This document shows positions 51,144-59,958 of a DNA stretch of 64,000 nucleotides, in pieces. A model generated the notes under the pieces. That model searched no databases. It saw nothing but the letters and a program-made list of their open reading frames with translations, and had not been told where the DNA came from. The position numbers and the translations under genes were made by a program. Within the stretch, counting starts at the first letter, position 1, and every line of letters starts with the position of its first letter. Source of the DNA: Peribacillus sp. ACCC06369 (GTDB taxonomy: Bacteria > Bacillota > Bacilli > Bacillales > DSM-1321); assembly GCF_030348945.1 (NCBI RefSeq), contig NZ_JAUCEN010000002.1, forward strand, positions 4,526,001-4,590,000, read 5' to 3'.

Positions 51144-52508
51144 ATGACCGAACAAAAATTTAAGATGGATGACGCTCCACTTAACAAGTTCCATATGAAA
51201 ATTACAGCGCTTACTTTTGGCTCTAATTTCTCTGATGGGTATGCTCTTGGGATTATTGGAGTGGCTCTTACTCTCCTTAGCCCACAAATGGAACTCAATT
51301 CGATGTGGGTAGGACTAATTGGAAGTTCTGCTTTGGTCGGGCTCTTTTTCGGTAGTCTAGTACTTGGAGGGTTATCTGACCGCATAGGCAGACAGAAAAT
51401 ATACCTGCTTAACTTCTTATTGGTCACTATAGCTTCGTTGCTGCAACTATTTGTGGATGGTCCCGTAGAGTTGTTAATTTTGCGTTTACTGATAGGTTTT
51501 GCTCTCGGAGGCGATTATGCAGTCGGATCGACTTTACTTGCCGAGTTCGCGCCTAGAAAGTATAGGGGGTTCTTACTGGCTTCTCTAAATGTGCTCTGGA
51601 CGGTAGGTTACGTCTCTGCAACCATTGTCGGATATTATTTAGGACAAGCTGGTCCGGAATCATGGCGTTGGATGCTTGCTAGTGCTGCAATCCCTGCATT
51701 CATTGTGCTGCTACTGCGAATCGGAACGCCTGAATCCCCACAATGGCTCATCAGCATGGGACGTATTGATGAAGCACGCCATATCGTAAAGAAGTATATA
51801 GGGCCGAATGCGGAAATCGACGAAACTGTTATTGAGACTCAAAATAAAAATGGCTTTCGTGCTCTTTTTAACAAAAAATTTCGGAAGCGAACAGCTTTTG
51901 GAAGTCTATTTTATGTCTGTATTGTCATTCCGTACTTTGCCATCTACACATTCCTACCGTCTATCTTAAATAGTATGGGTTTAGCAGAAAACTTCACTGT
52001 AGACTTGTGGTTAAACATATTCCTAATCTTGGGTTCGGTTGCTGGTCTTTGGCTTATGGAGAAATTTTCTCGCAGAGGTTTCACGATTAGTACGTTTGCA
52101 ATCCTGACTGTCTGCTTGCTTATGCTTAGCATTTTTCACGAACCTAAACTTTTAGTAATTCCGATTTTTCTGGCTTTTACTTTTATATTATCAGCAAATT
52201 CAAATCTTACGCTAACATATCCGGCCGAACTTTTCCCAACCGAAATTCGCGCATCAGGTGTTGGTTTTGTGACAGCATTCAGCCGAATTGGTTCTGCTAT
52301 AGGGACATTCCTCCTGCCCCTTAGTATGAACACTATAGGGTTGGATGCCTCGATGATTGGAATGACGGCTATTCTGTTAATTGGTACTATCATTTCGATT
52401 GCCTGGGCACCGGAGACAAAGTCACTCTCTTTAAGCGAGGCAAGTAATCCTTTTAATGAAGCAAGTAATTCAAACTTAAACCCCTTGAACCATAAGAAAA
52501 TTAATTGA
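51144..52508 (+). CDS. MFS transporter (metabolite:H+ symporter type)
   Basis: 454 aa with 12 membrane segments. GGLSDRIGRQKIYLLN after TM2 and LGGDYAVGSTLLAEFAPRKY in TM4-5 are typical of the sugar-porter/aromatic-acid:H+ symporter branch. TYPAELFPTEIRASGVGFVT matches the second-half signature. ATG at 51144 after AAAGGGG; the frame opens at 51123. Likely imports the substrate of the downstream ammonia-lyase-like protein or exports its product. Confidence 0.88.
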   Translation: MTEQKFKMDDAPLNKFHMKITALTFGSNFSDGYALGIIGVALTLLSPQMELNSMWVGLIGSSALVGLFFGSLVLGGLSDRIGRQKIYLLNFLLVTIASLLQLFVDGPVELLILRLLIGFALGGDYAVGSTLLAEFAPRKYRGFLLASLNVLWTVGYVSATIVGYYLGQAGPESWRWMLASAAIPAFIVLLLRIGTPESPQWLISMGRIDEARHIVKKYIGPNAEIDETVIETQNKNGFRALFNKKFRKRTAFGSLFYVCIVIPYFAIYTFLPSILNSMGLAENFTVDLWLNIFLILGSVAGLWLMEKFSRRGFTISTFAILTVCLLMLSIFHEPKLLVIPIFLAFTFILSANSNLTLTYPAELFPTEIRASGVGFVTAFSRIGSAIGTFLLPLSMNTIGLDASMIGMTAILLIGTIISIAWAPETKSLSLSEASNPFNEASNSNLNPLNHKKIN

Positions 52509-52638
52509 CATGAAAAAAGGAGTACCTTTCCAATTCTCGAAAGAGAGGTCTCGTTGCGAAATTTTACTAATCCAATGGCTTTAACATCATAAAGGTTAAT
52601 GTTTTGTCAAGCTGCACAATATAGGAGATGAGTTTATT

Positions 52639-54171
52639 ATGAAAACACAAGAAAAAGTAATGATAACTGAAGATGATTTTAGTATCGGGGATTTGATTTC
52701 AGTAGCAAGGCATCATGCCCCTTTGGAGCTGTCTATGAGTGTAAAGAAAGGGATTAGCCAAGGAAGGGATATAGTCGAGCGTTTTGTCGAGGAGGAGCGA
52801 GTCATATACGGAATTACGACCGGAGTAGGAGAGAATTCAAAAATAAAAATTTCAGCCTCTGATTCGAGAGAATTGCAAAAAAATATAATTATGAGTCATG
52901 CTTGCGGTATGGGCGATCCGTTGGAGAAGGAAATAGTAAGGGCAATTATGGTGATGATGATCAAAAATTTATCCCTTGGTTATTCTGGAGTAAGACTTGA
53001 AACGGTAGAGAGATTAGCAGAGATGGTGAATAAAGATGTCATACCATTCGTCCCTCGAGAAGGTTCCCTAGGTTACTTAAATCATCAGGCACATATCAGT
53101 TTGGTCCTTTTGGGGATGGGTGAGGCCTATAATCAGGGCGTACTAACAGATGGCGAGACGGCATTGAAGAAGGCCGGAATCAAGCCAATCGAACTGCATG
53201 AAAAGGAAGGGCTTTCTTTGATTAATGGCACGGTAGATATGACTGCAATTGGCGCCCTGGCCGTTTATGATGCCATTAATGTTCTTAAGGCGGCAGACAT
53301 TGTTTCGATAATCAGTTTTGAGGCGCTGAAAGGAACATACTATGCCTTTGATCCCAAAATTAGTAAAGTAAAACGTCATCCTGGACAAAAAAAGACAACT
53401 GATAATATTCATAAGCTGATAGAAAACAGTGAGATCACGGAAAAATTTAAAGATTACCGCACACAAGATGCTCTTAGTATTAGGTCCATTCCACAAGTGC
53501 ATGGAGCTTGTAAAGACGCTGTTGATTACGTTAGGACGATTGTGGAGAGAGAAATGAATTCAGCCTCAGATAATCCGTTGGTGTTTGATGATCAAGAGGG
53601 TGCAAGAGCGATATCCTCTTCCAATTGTCATGGAGAAGCGATAGCCTTAGCCATGGACTTTCTGGCAATCTCTCTATCTGAATTGGCCAATATTTCTGAA
53701 CGAAGGATTTTTAGACTCGTCTCGCCTCAGTATAGCGAGCTGCCACCGTATTTGATCGAGCAAAGTGGGCTTAACTCGGGCTATATGATTCCACAATATG
53801 TCGCGGCGTCATTGGTTTCTAACAATAAGGTTTATTCACATCCGTCGTCTGTGGATTCCATTCCGACAACCGGGGGACAGGAAGATCATGTAAGCATGGG
53901 GACATCTGCAGCTTTAAAGGCACTGAAAGTAATCGCCAATACTGAAAAAGTGATTGGGATCGAATGGATGTGCAGCTGCCAGGGGATTGAATTCCATCAG
54001 CCGTTACAGCCTGGAACAGGAACGACTGCAGCCTGCGATTTGTTTAGAAAATATGTGCCTCGCCTTGAGCAGGACAGAATTTTATACAAAGACATGCGTA
54101 CAGCTGCGGAACTGGTTCATTCAGCAGAAATTGTAAAGCATGTAGAAGCAAAAATCGGTCCTTTGCAGTAG
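52639..54171 (+). CDS. HAL/PAL-family ammonia-lyase homologue lacking the MIO triad
   Basis: 510 aa, full length for the aromatic amino acid ammonia-lyase/aminomutase family. Family blocks: YGITTGVGENS (catalytic Tyr loop), LQKNIIMSHACGMGD, GLSLINGT, TQDALSIRSIPQVHGA, LSELANISERR, QEDHVSMG. However, where HAL has GSVG-ASG-DLAPLAH this protein reads GSLG-YLNHQAH: three residues are missing exactly where Ala-Ser-Gly cyclises into the MIO electrophile. GNFHG is also altered (SSNCHG). Classic ammonia-lyase chemistry is therefore unlikely; a different lyase activity or a binding role is possible. TAGGAGATGAG precedes the start. Confidence 0.88.
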   Translation: MKTQEKVMITEDDFSIGDLISVARHHAPLELSMSVKKGISQGRDIVERFVEEERVIYGITTGVGENSKIKISASDSRELQKNIIMSHACGMGDPLEKEIVRAIMVMMIKNLSLGYSGVRLETVERLAEMVNKDVIPFVPREGSLGYLNHQAHISLVLLGMGEAYNQGVLTDGETALKKAGIKPIELHEKEGLSLINGTVDMTAIGALAVYDAINVLKAADIVSIISFEALKGTYYAFDPKISKVKRHPGQKKTTDNIHKLIENSEITEKFKDYRTQDALSIRSIPQVHGACKDAVDYVRTIVEREMNSASDNPLVFDDQEGARAISSSNCHGEAIALAMDFLAISLSELANISERRIFRLVSPQYSELPPYLIEQSGLNSGYMIPQYVAASLVSNNKVYSHPSSVDSIPTTGGQEDHVSMGTSAALKALKVIANTEKVIGIEWMCSCQGIEFHQPLQPGTGTTAACDLFRKYVPRLEQDRILYKDMRTAAELVHSAEIVKHVEAKIGPLQ

Positions 54172-54181
54172 CTTTGAAACA

Positions 54182-54330
54182 AAGTTTGATCAAACTAATA
54201 TAAGAAACCTTGATAAATGAATAAATAGAAAGGGCATGTTTTGAAAAAAGATTAATCAAAACATGCCCTTATAATATTTAATTGGATCATTCTTTTATAA
54301 AAAAAATTGATTATTTTTGTGTTCCTTCAT
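54182..54330 (+). repeat. Remnant of an MFS gene 3' end (copy 2)
   Basis: Starts 10 bp behind the ammonia-lyase-like stop codon. It still encodes KFDQTNIRNLDK and a stop, compare KFDQINTNNLDK at the end of the MFS gene at 7.8 kb, followed by the same terminator and flank. The rest of that MFS gene is absent. Confidence 0.85.
54230..54270 (+). terminator. Rho-independent terminator
   Basis: AAGGGCATGTTTTGA/TCAAAACATGCCCTT, 15-bp perfect stem. Probably ends the ammonia-lyase-like operon, though it came with the MFS remnant. Confidence 0.85.
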
Positions 54331-54331
54331 G

Positions 54332-54351
54332 AACTAACGCACCCGTTAGTT
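54332..54351 (-). repeat. Solo PHP right box
   Basis: AACTAACGCACCCGTTAGTT, perfect arms. Followed by CTATAAAAC, like the linker after shared boxes. Confidence 0.87.
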
Positions 54352-54401
54352 CTATAAAACTTATCGCGGAGTTGACACAAACTGCGACATAAAAAATGCA
54401 A

Positions 54402-54815
54402 TTAAGGCGAATTAAATTTAATTAATTTATCAAGTTCTTTATCAGAGACATACCGACTTTTGTAGGAAATAACTCTATAAGGAGTATAGTTTTCCCCAGG
54501 TATACGAAAAGTCATACGAATTAACTTATAAGGTGGGTTAAGTGGTCCTTCGAATCCAATTACTCGTAATGAAACATCATACGAATCATTTTGAATATCC
54601 CTTGAAATTTTTTCAATTCTACTTTCTGTGAATAACTGCTTATCACCGTGTTTTTCCATAATTTCAAGAATTGTTGAACCAAGATATCTTAGAAAAGCTA
54701 ATTCCAATATGGAAGGTGGTTGGTTTTGAGGGACTATTTCTATTGTTGCCTTTGCTTCAATCACACTATTGTAGGAAAAGAAAATGATAAGAAAGAGTAT
54801 GGTTGTTTTTCTCAT
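54402..54815 (-). CDS. DUF3888-like secreted protein
   Basis: 137 aa. Signal peptide RKTTILFLIIFFSYNSVIEA with a likely cleavage after EAKA. The mature part has LELAFLRYLGSTILEIMEKH, GDKQLFTESRIEKISRDIQN and SYDVSLRVIGFEGPLNPPYK, which I recognise as DUF3888, an exported Bacillaceae family of unknown function. CAAGGAGAC precedes the ATG. Single cassette. Confidence 0.83.
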   Translation of the reverse strand: MRKTTILFLIIFFSYNSVIEAKATIEIVPQNQPPSILELAFLRYLGSTILEIMEKHGDKQLFTESRIEKISRDIQNDSYDVSLRVIGFEGPLNPPYKLIRMTFRIPGENYTPYRVISYKSRYVSDKELDKLIKFNSP

Positions 54816-54916
54816 TATTAAGTCTCCTTGTTAATTATTATCTTATTTTTTACAAGAAGACAGGAATTATCCAGTAAAAATCTTTACCGCGTAGTACGAA
54901 TACACTACGCTTGTTG

Positions 54917-54994
54917 AACTAACCTGCCCCGTTTGTTGCATAAAAAAAGGAGCTGTTGATCAGCTCTTGGTAATGAAGTAAAGCACCTGTTAGT
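54917..54994 (-). repeat. PHP site, GGAGCTG-type hairpin
   Basis: Left box AACTAACCTGCCCCGTTTGTT, hairpin AGGAGCTGTTGATCAGCTCTT, right box AAAGCACCTGTTAGTT. Confidence 0.92.
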
Positions 54995-55030
54995 TTAAGT
55001 AGACTTCTTTACAACTATCAGTTTTAACAA

Positions 55031-55072
55031 AGAAAAAAGCCAGTTTTCCCTTTAGTAATGAAAACTGACTTT
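55031..55072 (-). terminator. Rho-independent terminator
   Basis: AAAG-CAGTTTTC arms (GAAAACTG..CAGTTTTC) with flanking AAAG/CTTT and A/T tracts, behind the PadR gene. Confidence 0.75.
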
Positions 55073-55092
55073 CTTTATTTAGACCAATACCA

Positions 55093-55632
55093 TTATATTT
55101 CCCCTTGATTAATTCGATTAATTAACTCTTCAAGCCAATAAATTGTGTGCTCTGTTCTAGTTGAAACATAGCCACTCATAAATTCAATAAACTTCTCGTG
55201 ACCTTCGTCGATCTGAATCTGCTGTTCAAAATCCTTAATTTGCTCCCAACGATCCCTGATATTTTTTGATTTTCTTTTCAGTATTACTAGTACTTCATCC
55301 CGATCAACATACTTTAGGTTTGCTAAACCAACCACCATATCCTTAATTTCATCCGCATTTTCAAACAACTTGTAGATTAATTTTGGTAGTTCTTCACGAC
55401 CTTTAGCTGTAATTGCAAATACTTGCTTATCAGGTCGATGCTCTTCTTTTATGATTTCGACTGCCTCAACTAACCCTTTTTTTGCTAATGAATCAAAATG
55501 GTAGTACAGTTTACTTTCTGTTAACCCGCCTAGTCGATCCATTGGAATGGGTTCTGATAGCTGTTTTTTCAATTTATAAGGATAATTGTTATCCTCCATC
55601 AATTTACTCAATATAAAAATTTGAATGGGCAT
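55093..55632 (-). CDS. PadR family transcriptional regulator
   Basis: 179-aa PadR-type winged-helix regulator: LSKLMEDNNYPYKLKKQLSE, LTESKLYYHFDSLAKKGLVE, RPDKQVFAITAKGREELPKL, then a C-terminal helical dimerisation region (IDEGHEKFIEFMSGYVSTRT). It is the second gene of an operon with the upstream membrane protein, which it probably represses together with itself. GAAGGAG before the ATG. Confidence 0.9.
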   Translation of the reverse strand: MPIQIFILSKLMEDNNYPYKLKKQLSEPIPMDRLGGLTESKLYYHFDSLAKKGLVEAVEIIKEEHRPDKQVFAITAKGREELPKLIYKLFENADEIKDMVVGLANLKYVDRDEVLVILKRKSKNIRDRWEQIKDFEQQIQIDEGHEKFIEFMSGYVSTRTEHTIYWLEELINRINQGEI

Positions 55633-55677
55633 TCTCTTTGCTCCTTCAAGAAGAATTATCTCCTTATTATAGCAAAA

Positions 55678-56871
55678 CTAAGCTGTGACTTCCGTTGCAT
55701 TCTTTACACTTTCCGTTTCAGCCTTTGTTTCCGGATCTTCTATTGGCATTGGTTTATGGATAAAGGCGACAATAGCAATATTAATTAACAGTGCACCTGC
55801 ACCAACTGCAACCATTGACCAAATATATGGACTTGGACTAATGCTGCCATATAGGTTTGCGTAGTATGCCTGTACCGAATAATACATTGGTGAAATGTGG
55901 CTCATCCATTCATATGGCAAGTACATCATATCACGTGTAATTGTGGCACCATTTGCTAATGTTTGTATTAATAAAATTGGTAAGTTTAAAATCATACCGC
56001 CTTCACCAATTAAGAAGATAATAATCGCTGTAAAGTTGAAACATACCATATAGTTTAAAATTTGTTGTCCTACTAAACTGAAGAACAGGTCACCACTTGG
56101 CTCATTGATTAAATATGTTACACCTAAAGCAACTAAAGATGATACAACCGCAACCAATAACGCAGTTAATTGTACATAGCTGAATAAACGTGTTTTACTT
56201 GCTTTTCCACGACTTTCTTTAAATGCACCTACTAATTGCATCGCTCCGATCATCGCACCCGTATATCCAGCCATCGTTAAGAACATTGGCAGCATATTAT
56301 TATTCATACCGTCTGGTACTTCGTTGATTGTCACTACGTTTCCTACGTAAGCTGTTTCAATCTTTTTTGCTAATTCAGCAGCTTGCTCTTCTGGTACATT
56401 AAAATTCATTAATACGCCTTGGGCTGTTTGTTCTGAGAATTGTGTACTTAATTGATTGTTAATTTCGTTAACAACTGAATTCATAGTAGAAGAAACAGTT
56501 GTTGCCCCTGCTTCATTAATTGTAAAGTCGATTCCTGATGATGCTTCACCTTTTTGCATATCCGCAGAGAATGTTTCAGGAATGTGTACGACTAATGATA
56601 AATCATTGTGCTCTAAATCGTTTAAGGCTTGTTTATTTGTTAAATCCCTATCGATTTCTTTAAACGGTAAATTTTCTTGTAACTGGTCGGCAATCTTTGC
56701 CCCATATTCACCGGCATCATCATTGACAATAGCAATCGGTAATTTATCGATATTCCCTGGAATTGATGTATAACCAGGCAAGAAGATGCCTAGCATTGCA
56801 ATGGCATAGAAAATCCCCATGAAGATTGTCGCAGTTGCACCTTTTGTTTTTAAGAACTGAGTAAATTTCAT
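55678..56871 (-). CDS. ABC-2 type / YhgE-Pip-like membrane protein
   Basis: 397 aa. TM1 (ATIFMGIFYAIAMLGIFLPG), a large extracytoplasmic domain (residues about 35-195; IAIVNDDAGEYGAKIADQLQ, TVSSTMNSVVNEINNQLSTQ) and five or six C-terminal membrane segments (MLPMFLTMAGYTGAMIGAMQ, ILNYMVCFNFTAIIIFLIGE, HISPMYYSVQAYYANLYGSI). This is the YhgE/Pip arrangement used by permeases that export lipids, peptides or toxins. No ATPase gene is adjacent. PadR lies 45 bp downstream. Confidence 0.87.
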   Translation of the reverse strand: MKFTQFLKTKGATATIFMGIFYAIAMLGIFLPGYTSIPGNIDKLPIAIVNDDAGEYGAKIADQLQENLPFKEIDRDLTNKQALNDLEHNDLSLVVHIPETFSADMQKGEASSGIDFTINEAGATTVSSTMNSVVNEINNQLSTQFSEQTAQGVLMNFNVPEEQAAELAKKIETAYVGNVVTINEVPDGMNNNMLPMFLTMAGYTGAMIGAMQLVGAFKESRGKASKTRLFSYVQLTALLVAVVSSLVALGVTYLINEPSGDLFFSLVGQQILNYMVCFNFTAIIIFLIGEGGMILNLPILLIQTLANGATITRDMMYLPYEWMSHISPMYYSVQAYYANLYGSISPSPYIWSMVAVGAGALLINIAIVAFIHKPMPIEDPETKAETESVKNATEVTA

Positions 56872-56927
56872 ATGTTGTATCCTTCCTTAAGTAAGAATTT
56901 ATTTAAATCAAATCATACCACTTTAAC

Positions 56928-56969
56928 AAAAGTACTTTTATTAAACTACTCTAATTAAAGTACTTTTAT
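56928..56969. promoter_or_regulatory. Probable PadR operator repeats
   Basis: AAAAGTACTTTTA (56928) and TAAAGTACTTTTA (56957) form two palindromic boxes 29 bp apart, about 55-100 bp before the permease start. Likely binding sites for the PadR regulator of this operon. Confidence 0.6.
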
Positions 56970-57051
56970 AGTTTATTTTATTCCTATTGCAAAGTCAATA
57001 AAAAAAACGCTCCACTTTTTACGGAATACTTATCCAACAGGACAAAAAATG

Positions 57052-57105
57052 AAAATACTCCCCATACAGCAGCGCAAAGTGATGTGCTGCTATGGGGAGT
57101 ATTTT
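57052..57105. terminator. Strong bidirectional terminator-like hairpin
   Basis: AAAATACTCCCCATA/TATGGGGAGTATTTT with an inner GCAGC/GCTGC pair. It lies upstream of the permease operon and downstream of nothing on the + strand. Confidence 0.8.
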
Positions 57106-57157
57106 TATGGTTTTCATTCTTTGACGGACCTTAAAAATTAGGTAGTTGTAAGTTCCA

Positions 57158-57231
57158 AACTGATCCTTTCGTGCCATAAGAAAAGGAGCTGCTGATCAGC
57201 TCCTGGTTATGAAGTAAAGCACCCTTTAGTT
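57158..57231 (-). repeat. PHP site, degenerate left box
   Basis: AACTGATCCTTTCGTGCC, linker ATAAGAAA, hairpin AGGAGCTGCTGATCAGCTCCT, right box AAAGCACCCTTTAGTT. Confidence 0.85.
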
Positions 57232-57258
57232 CAAGTTATATAGTAAATGAAGTTCTCA

Positions 57259-58017
57259 TTATATGTAATGGATGTCGAAATGAGGGGATATTAATTCCAT
57301 GCTTTGTAAATCCCATTCAAAGGTAAGTATAGCTGATTGTTTCGATTTATGTGTTAGGAGGCGTACACCATCTTTTATGATCATGCTTTCTGCATCCCAA
57401 AAACGGACAGTTTCGTCTTCACCAGTACGATTACAGACAATTACGGGCAGTCCTGTTTCTAATGACCTTTGTTCCCATTCTCCCTCTGGACCATGTAATC
57501 CAGGACCCCAGGAAGACGGTGCAATTAATATTTCTGCTCCTTTTTCAAATAAGTTGTATGCAATACCTTTGGTATATGCGTCTGCACAAATCATGATACC
57601 AACCTCAACATTGTCTGTTTTTATAGGCTCTATTACATCACCTGAAGCTGACCAATCATCAATAACACTGATTTTTCTCTGTTTACCTAATAAATGACCT
57701 TTTTTATCTATGACAAACACAGAATTATACAACTCTCCGTTACTGCCTTTTTCAGGGCAACCCAAAAATACAGTGCTTTTCAAATTCTTTAGTTTACGGC
57801 TCAAATTACTCATCCAAGCATCAGGTTGCCTGTTAATCCATCCAGTCCCAATCTTATGATTGAATTGAAGCCCGCTGACACATAGTTCGGGTGTTATAAT
57901 CCATTCGGCATTATTATTTGATGCTATACGAATGGCTTGTTCAATTAGTTTTTGGTTATACTCCACATCACCAGCGATAGGCAATAGGTGTAATAAAGCT
58001 ATTTTTATTCTTCTCAT
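57259..58017 (-). CDS. Carbon-nitrogen hydrolase (nitrilase superfamily)
   Basis: 252-aa amidase/nitrilase-fold enzyme. The catalytic triad is present: E44 in ITPELCVSG, K115 in LGKQRKISVI and C144 in VGIMICADAYTKG. Hydrolyses an amide or nitrile; substrate unknown. GGGAGATC before the ATG. A single cassette between two PHP sites, the last one of the array on its right. Confidence 0.92.
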   Translation of the reverse strand: MRRIKIALLHLLPIAGDVEYNQKLIEQAIRIASNNNAEWIITPELCVSGLQFNHKIGTGWINRQPDAWMSNLSRKLKNLKSTVFLGCPEKGSNGELYNSVFVIDKKGHLLGKQRKISVIDDWSASGDVIEPIKTDNVEVGIMICADAYTKGIAYNLFEKGAEILIAPSSWGPGLHGPEGEWEQRSLETGLPVIVCNRTGEDETVRFWDAESMIIKDGVRLLTHKSKQSAILTFEWDLQSMELISPHFDIHYI

Positions 58018-58094
58018 AGTGATCTCCCAAACATCAACTTATATTAATGGCTATGCTTTTAATAATTGTAGCATAGACATTGATTTGCTTGTTC

Positions 58095-58173
58095 AACTAT
58101 CCTGCCCCTTTAGTTGCATAAGATAAAGGCTGCCTCAGCAACATTCCTTATAGAAGTAAAGCACCCGTTAGTT
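58095..58173 (-). repeat. PHP site, last of the array
   Basis: Left box AACTATCCTGCCCCTTTAGTT, hairpin GGCTGCCTCAGCAACA, right box AAAGCACCCGTTAGTT. No further copy is seen to the right of it. Confidence 0.92.
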
Positions 58174-58201
58174 TAATAAGACTGTAAATTCCCCATAAAA
58201 A

Positions 58202-58248
58202 AACTGCACCTCAATTGTTAGATGATGTCTAACAATTGAGGTGCAGTT
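58202..58248. terminator. Perfect 21-bp stem terminator
   Basis: AACTGCACCTCAATTGTTAG and one more base pair exactly with the other arm; 5-nt loop. AAAAAAA to its left gives a T-run on the minus strand, so it ends the oxidase gene. Confidence 0.85.
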
Positions 58249-58285
58249 CAAGACGCAGGGATTTTATCTTGAACGAATAAACTAT

Positions 58286-59629
58286 TTAAAAAGATGGTGG
58301 TATGCTCTGTGGAAAATGAAATAAATTTTTGGGATCATATTTCGCCTTTACTTTTTGAAGCCTTGCAAAGTTTGAGCCGTAATATGCTTTTCCGAAATTC
58401 TCAATATTTTGGTCTGGAACATTAACATATGAACCTGTTACATATGGTTTTATCAGCTTACGTACCCTTTCAACTGATGCAAGATTCATAGCTTCTTGTG
58501 ATTTATTTTCCCAACTAGCAGTCCATTCCACATAAAACAATGGATTACGCCAAAAGAAGGCTGTTTTGTCGCTAGGTACTCTGCTTAAAGCACCACCCCA
58601 ATTTATAAAAAAGAAATTGGATTCTGTCCCAGTGGCTTCCTCCAAAAATTTTCTCATGATTGAAATTGGTTTTTCCGACCAAAGATTAAGTCCCCAAGCC
58701 GAGGAGAATTTAACATTCTGATCAGATCTACCAGGGATTGGTTCGTCAGGGTCTAAGAAATCTATAGCGTCTGGATAGGATAATGTTTCTATAACTATTT
58801 GCGTTGGGGTTGCAGAATTTGTTAAAGGTTTCAATAATTTAATGAGCTCAGTTTTTGAACCCTGGAAAATTCCTTCGGCATGACACAAACCATTTACTTT
58901 GCTGTAAATCTCAAGTATGCACCCTAATCGTTCGTCTACAAACGGCGCCCATTTTTGCCAAGCTTTAAATACTGTTTCCAATTGTTCCCACGGCCAAATG
59001 ATATTGAAGACGGTTGCAGTTTTAGGGGCAGGACGAACTTTAAATGTGTATTCGGTATTATATCCAAAATTACCTCCTCCTCCGCCTCTGGAGGCCCAAA
59101 ATAGATCCTTGTTTTCGTCCTTATTTGCTTGAATAATCCTGCCTTTTGCATCCACTGTTTTCAGTGCGAGGAGGTTATCACTTATAAGACCAACCGATCG
59201 TGAGAGCACTCCAAATCCACCGCCCATCGTAATTCCTCCGATGCCAACGGTTGGACTGTCTCCAAACGGAGCCATAAACCCTTTTCGAGCTAATCCTTTT
59301 ACAAGCGGGCCTACGTGAATTCCTGTTTGAACGGTTGCAATTGCCTTTTTTTTATTTAAGTGCACTTTTTGCATGTCACTGACATCAATAACAATTCCTC
59401 CCTTTACTACTGAGAGGTTCTTATCAAGAGCATGACGGCCACTTCTAACACGCACGGGTACATTATTCTTACGTGCCCATTTAATTCCATTGCTTACATC
59501 AAGGGTATTTTGTGCAAAAACAAAGACAAGAGGAAAAGTATCAACATAAGGGTTCCAATTCTTAATGGCTTCTTTATAGCCGGGGTCTCCTTTGAAGATT
59601 ACACGTCCTGTTAACTCTCTAGATCCCAT
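58286..59629 (-). CDS. FAD-linked oxidase, berberine-bridge type
   Basis: About 447 aa. N-terminal FAD-binding PCMH domain (VPVRVRSGRHALDKNLSVVK, where His is the usual covalent FAD ligand; DSPTVGIGGITMGGGFGVLS), substrate domain, and a C-terminal BBE segment (NFGKAYYGSNFARLQKVKAK, YDPKNLFHFPQSIPP). Oxidises an alcohol, sugar or alkaloid-like substrate with O2. The Cys of bicovalent enzymes is not obvious. The ATG at 59629 fits GGGAGTGG; the frame is open to 59644. Outside the array. Confidence 0.9.
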   Translation of the reverse strand: MGSRELTGRVIFKGDPGYKEAIKNWNPYVDTFPLVFVFAQNTLDVSNGIKWARKNNVPVRVRSGRHALDKNLSVVKGGIVIDVSDMQKVHLNKKKAIATVQTGIHVGPLVKGLARKGFMAPFGDSPTVGIGGITMGGGFGVLSRSVGLISDNLLALKTVDAKGRIIQANKDENKDLFWASRGGGGGNFGYNTEYTFKVRPAPKTATVFNIIWPWEQLETVFKAWQKWAPFVDERLGCILEIYSKVNGLCHAEGIFQGSKTELIKLLKPLTNSATPTQIVIETLSYPDAIDFLDPDEPIPGRSDQNVKFSSAWGLNLWSEKPISIMRKFLEEATGTESNFFFINWGGALSRVPSDKTAFFWRNPLFYVEWTASWENKSQEAMNLASVERVRKLIKPYVTGSYVNVPDQNIENFGKAYYGSNFARLQKVKAKYDPKNLFHFPQSIPPSF

Positions 59630-59644
59630 GCATTCCACTCCCAT

Positions 59645-59958
59645 TAAATACTTTTGTAGATTTTCAATTGTATGAATTGAGAGTTAATACTATGAAAAAA
59701 TTTAGAGAATTGGAATATCCTTCTTCCACATGTAATCTCATATAGTTCGCTCATATGACAGTTTTTCGTATATGTTTTGCGGAATAGGTTCTTTGTCAAT
59801 AAGTCGTGTTCGTCTGTTGGTTCAAGCCGTTTAGCTGGAACATGGTGAATAGTGTTTACCTTATTAGGAGGAATATGCGGTCCACCGGCTACATAGCCGG
59901 TGGCTTTTTCATTATGTAAAACAATTAGTTTTTTCCAATGCCAAAGACTGTACCTTCA
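59645..59958. other. Intergenic with one hairpin
   Basis: Apart from the perfect palindrome CCACCGGCTACATAGCCGGTGG at 59882-59903, followed by a + strand T-run, nothing is recognised. AGGAGG just upstream starts a 14-codon ORF through the hairpin, which I do not regard as a gene. Confidence 0.45.
59882..59909 (+). terminator. Terminator-like hairpin
   Basis: 10-bp perfect arms with a CA loop, then GCTTTTTC. No + strand gene is seen upstream of it. Confidence 0.6.

Noticed and set aside
58202..58248. Transposon end or MITE
   Set aside because: A single perfect hairpin with a T-run directly behind a gene is better explained as a terminator.
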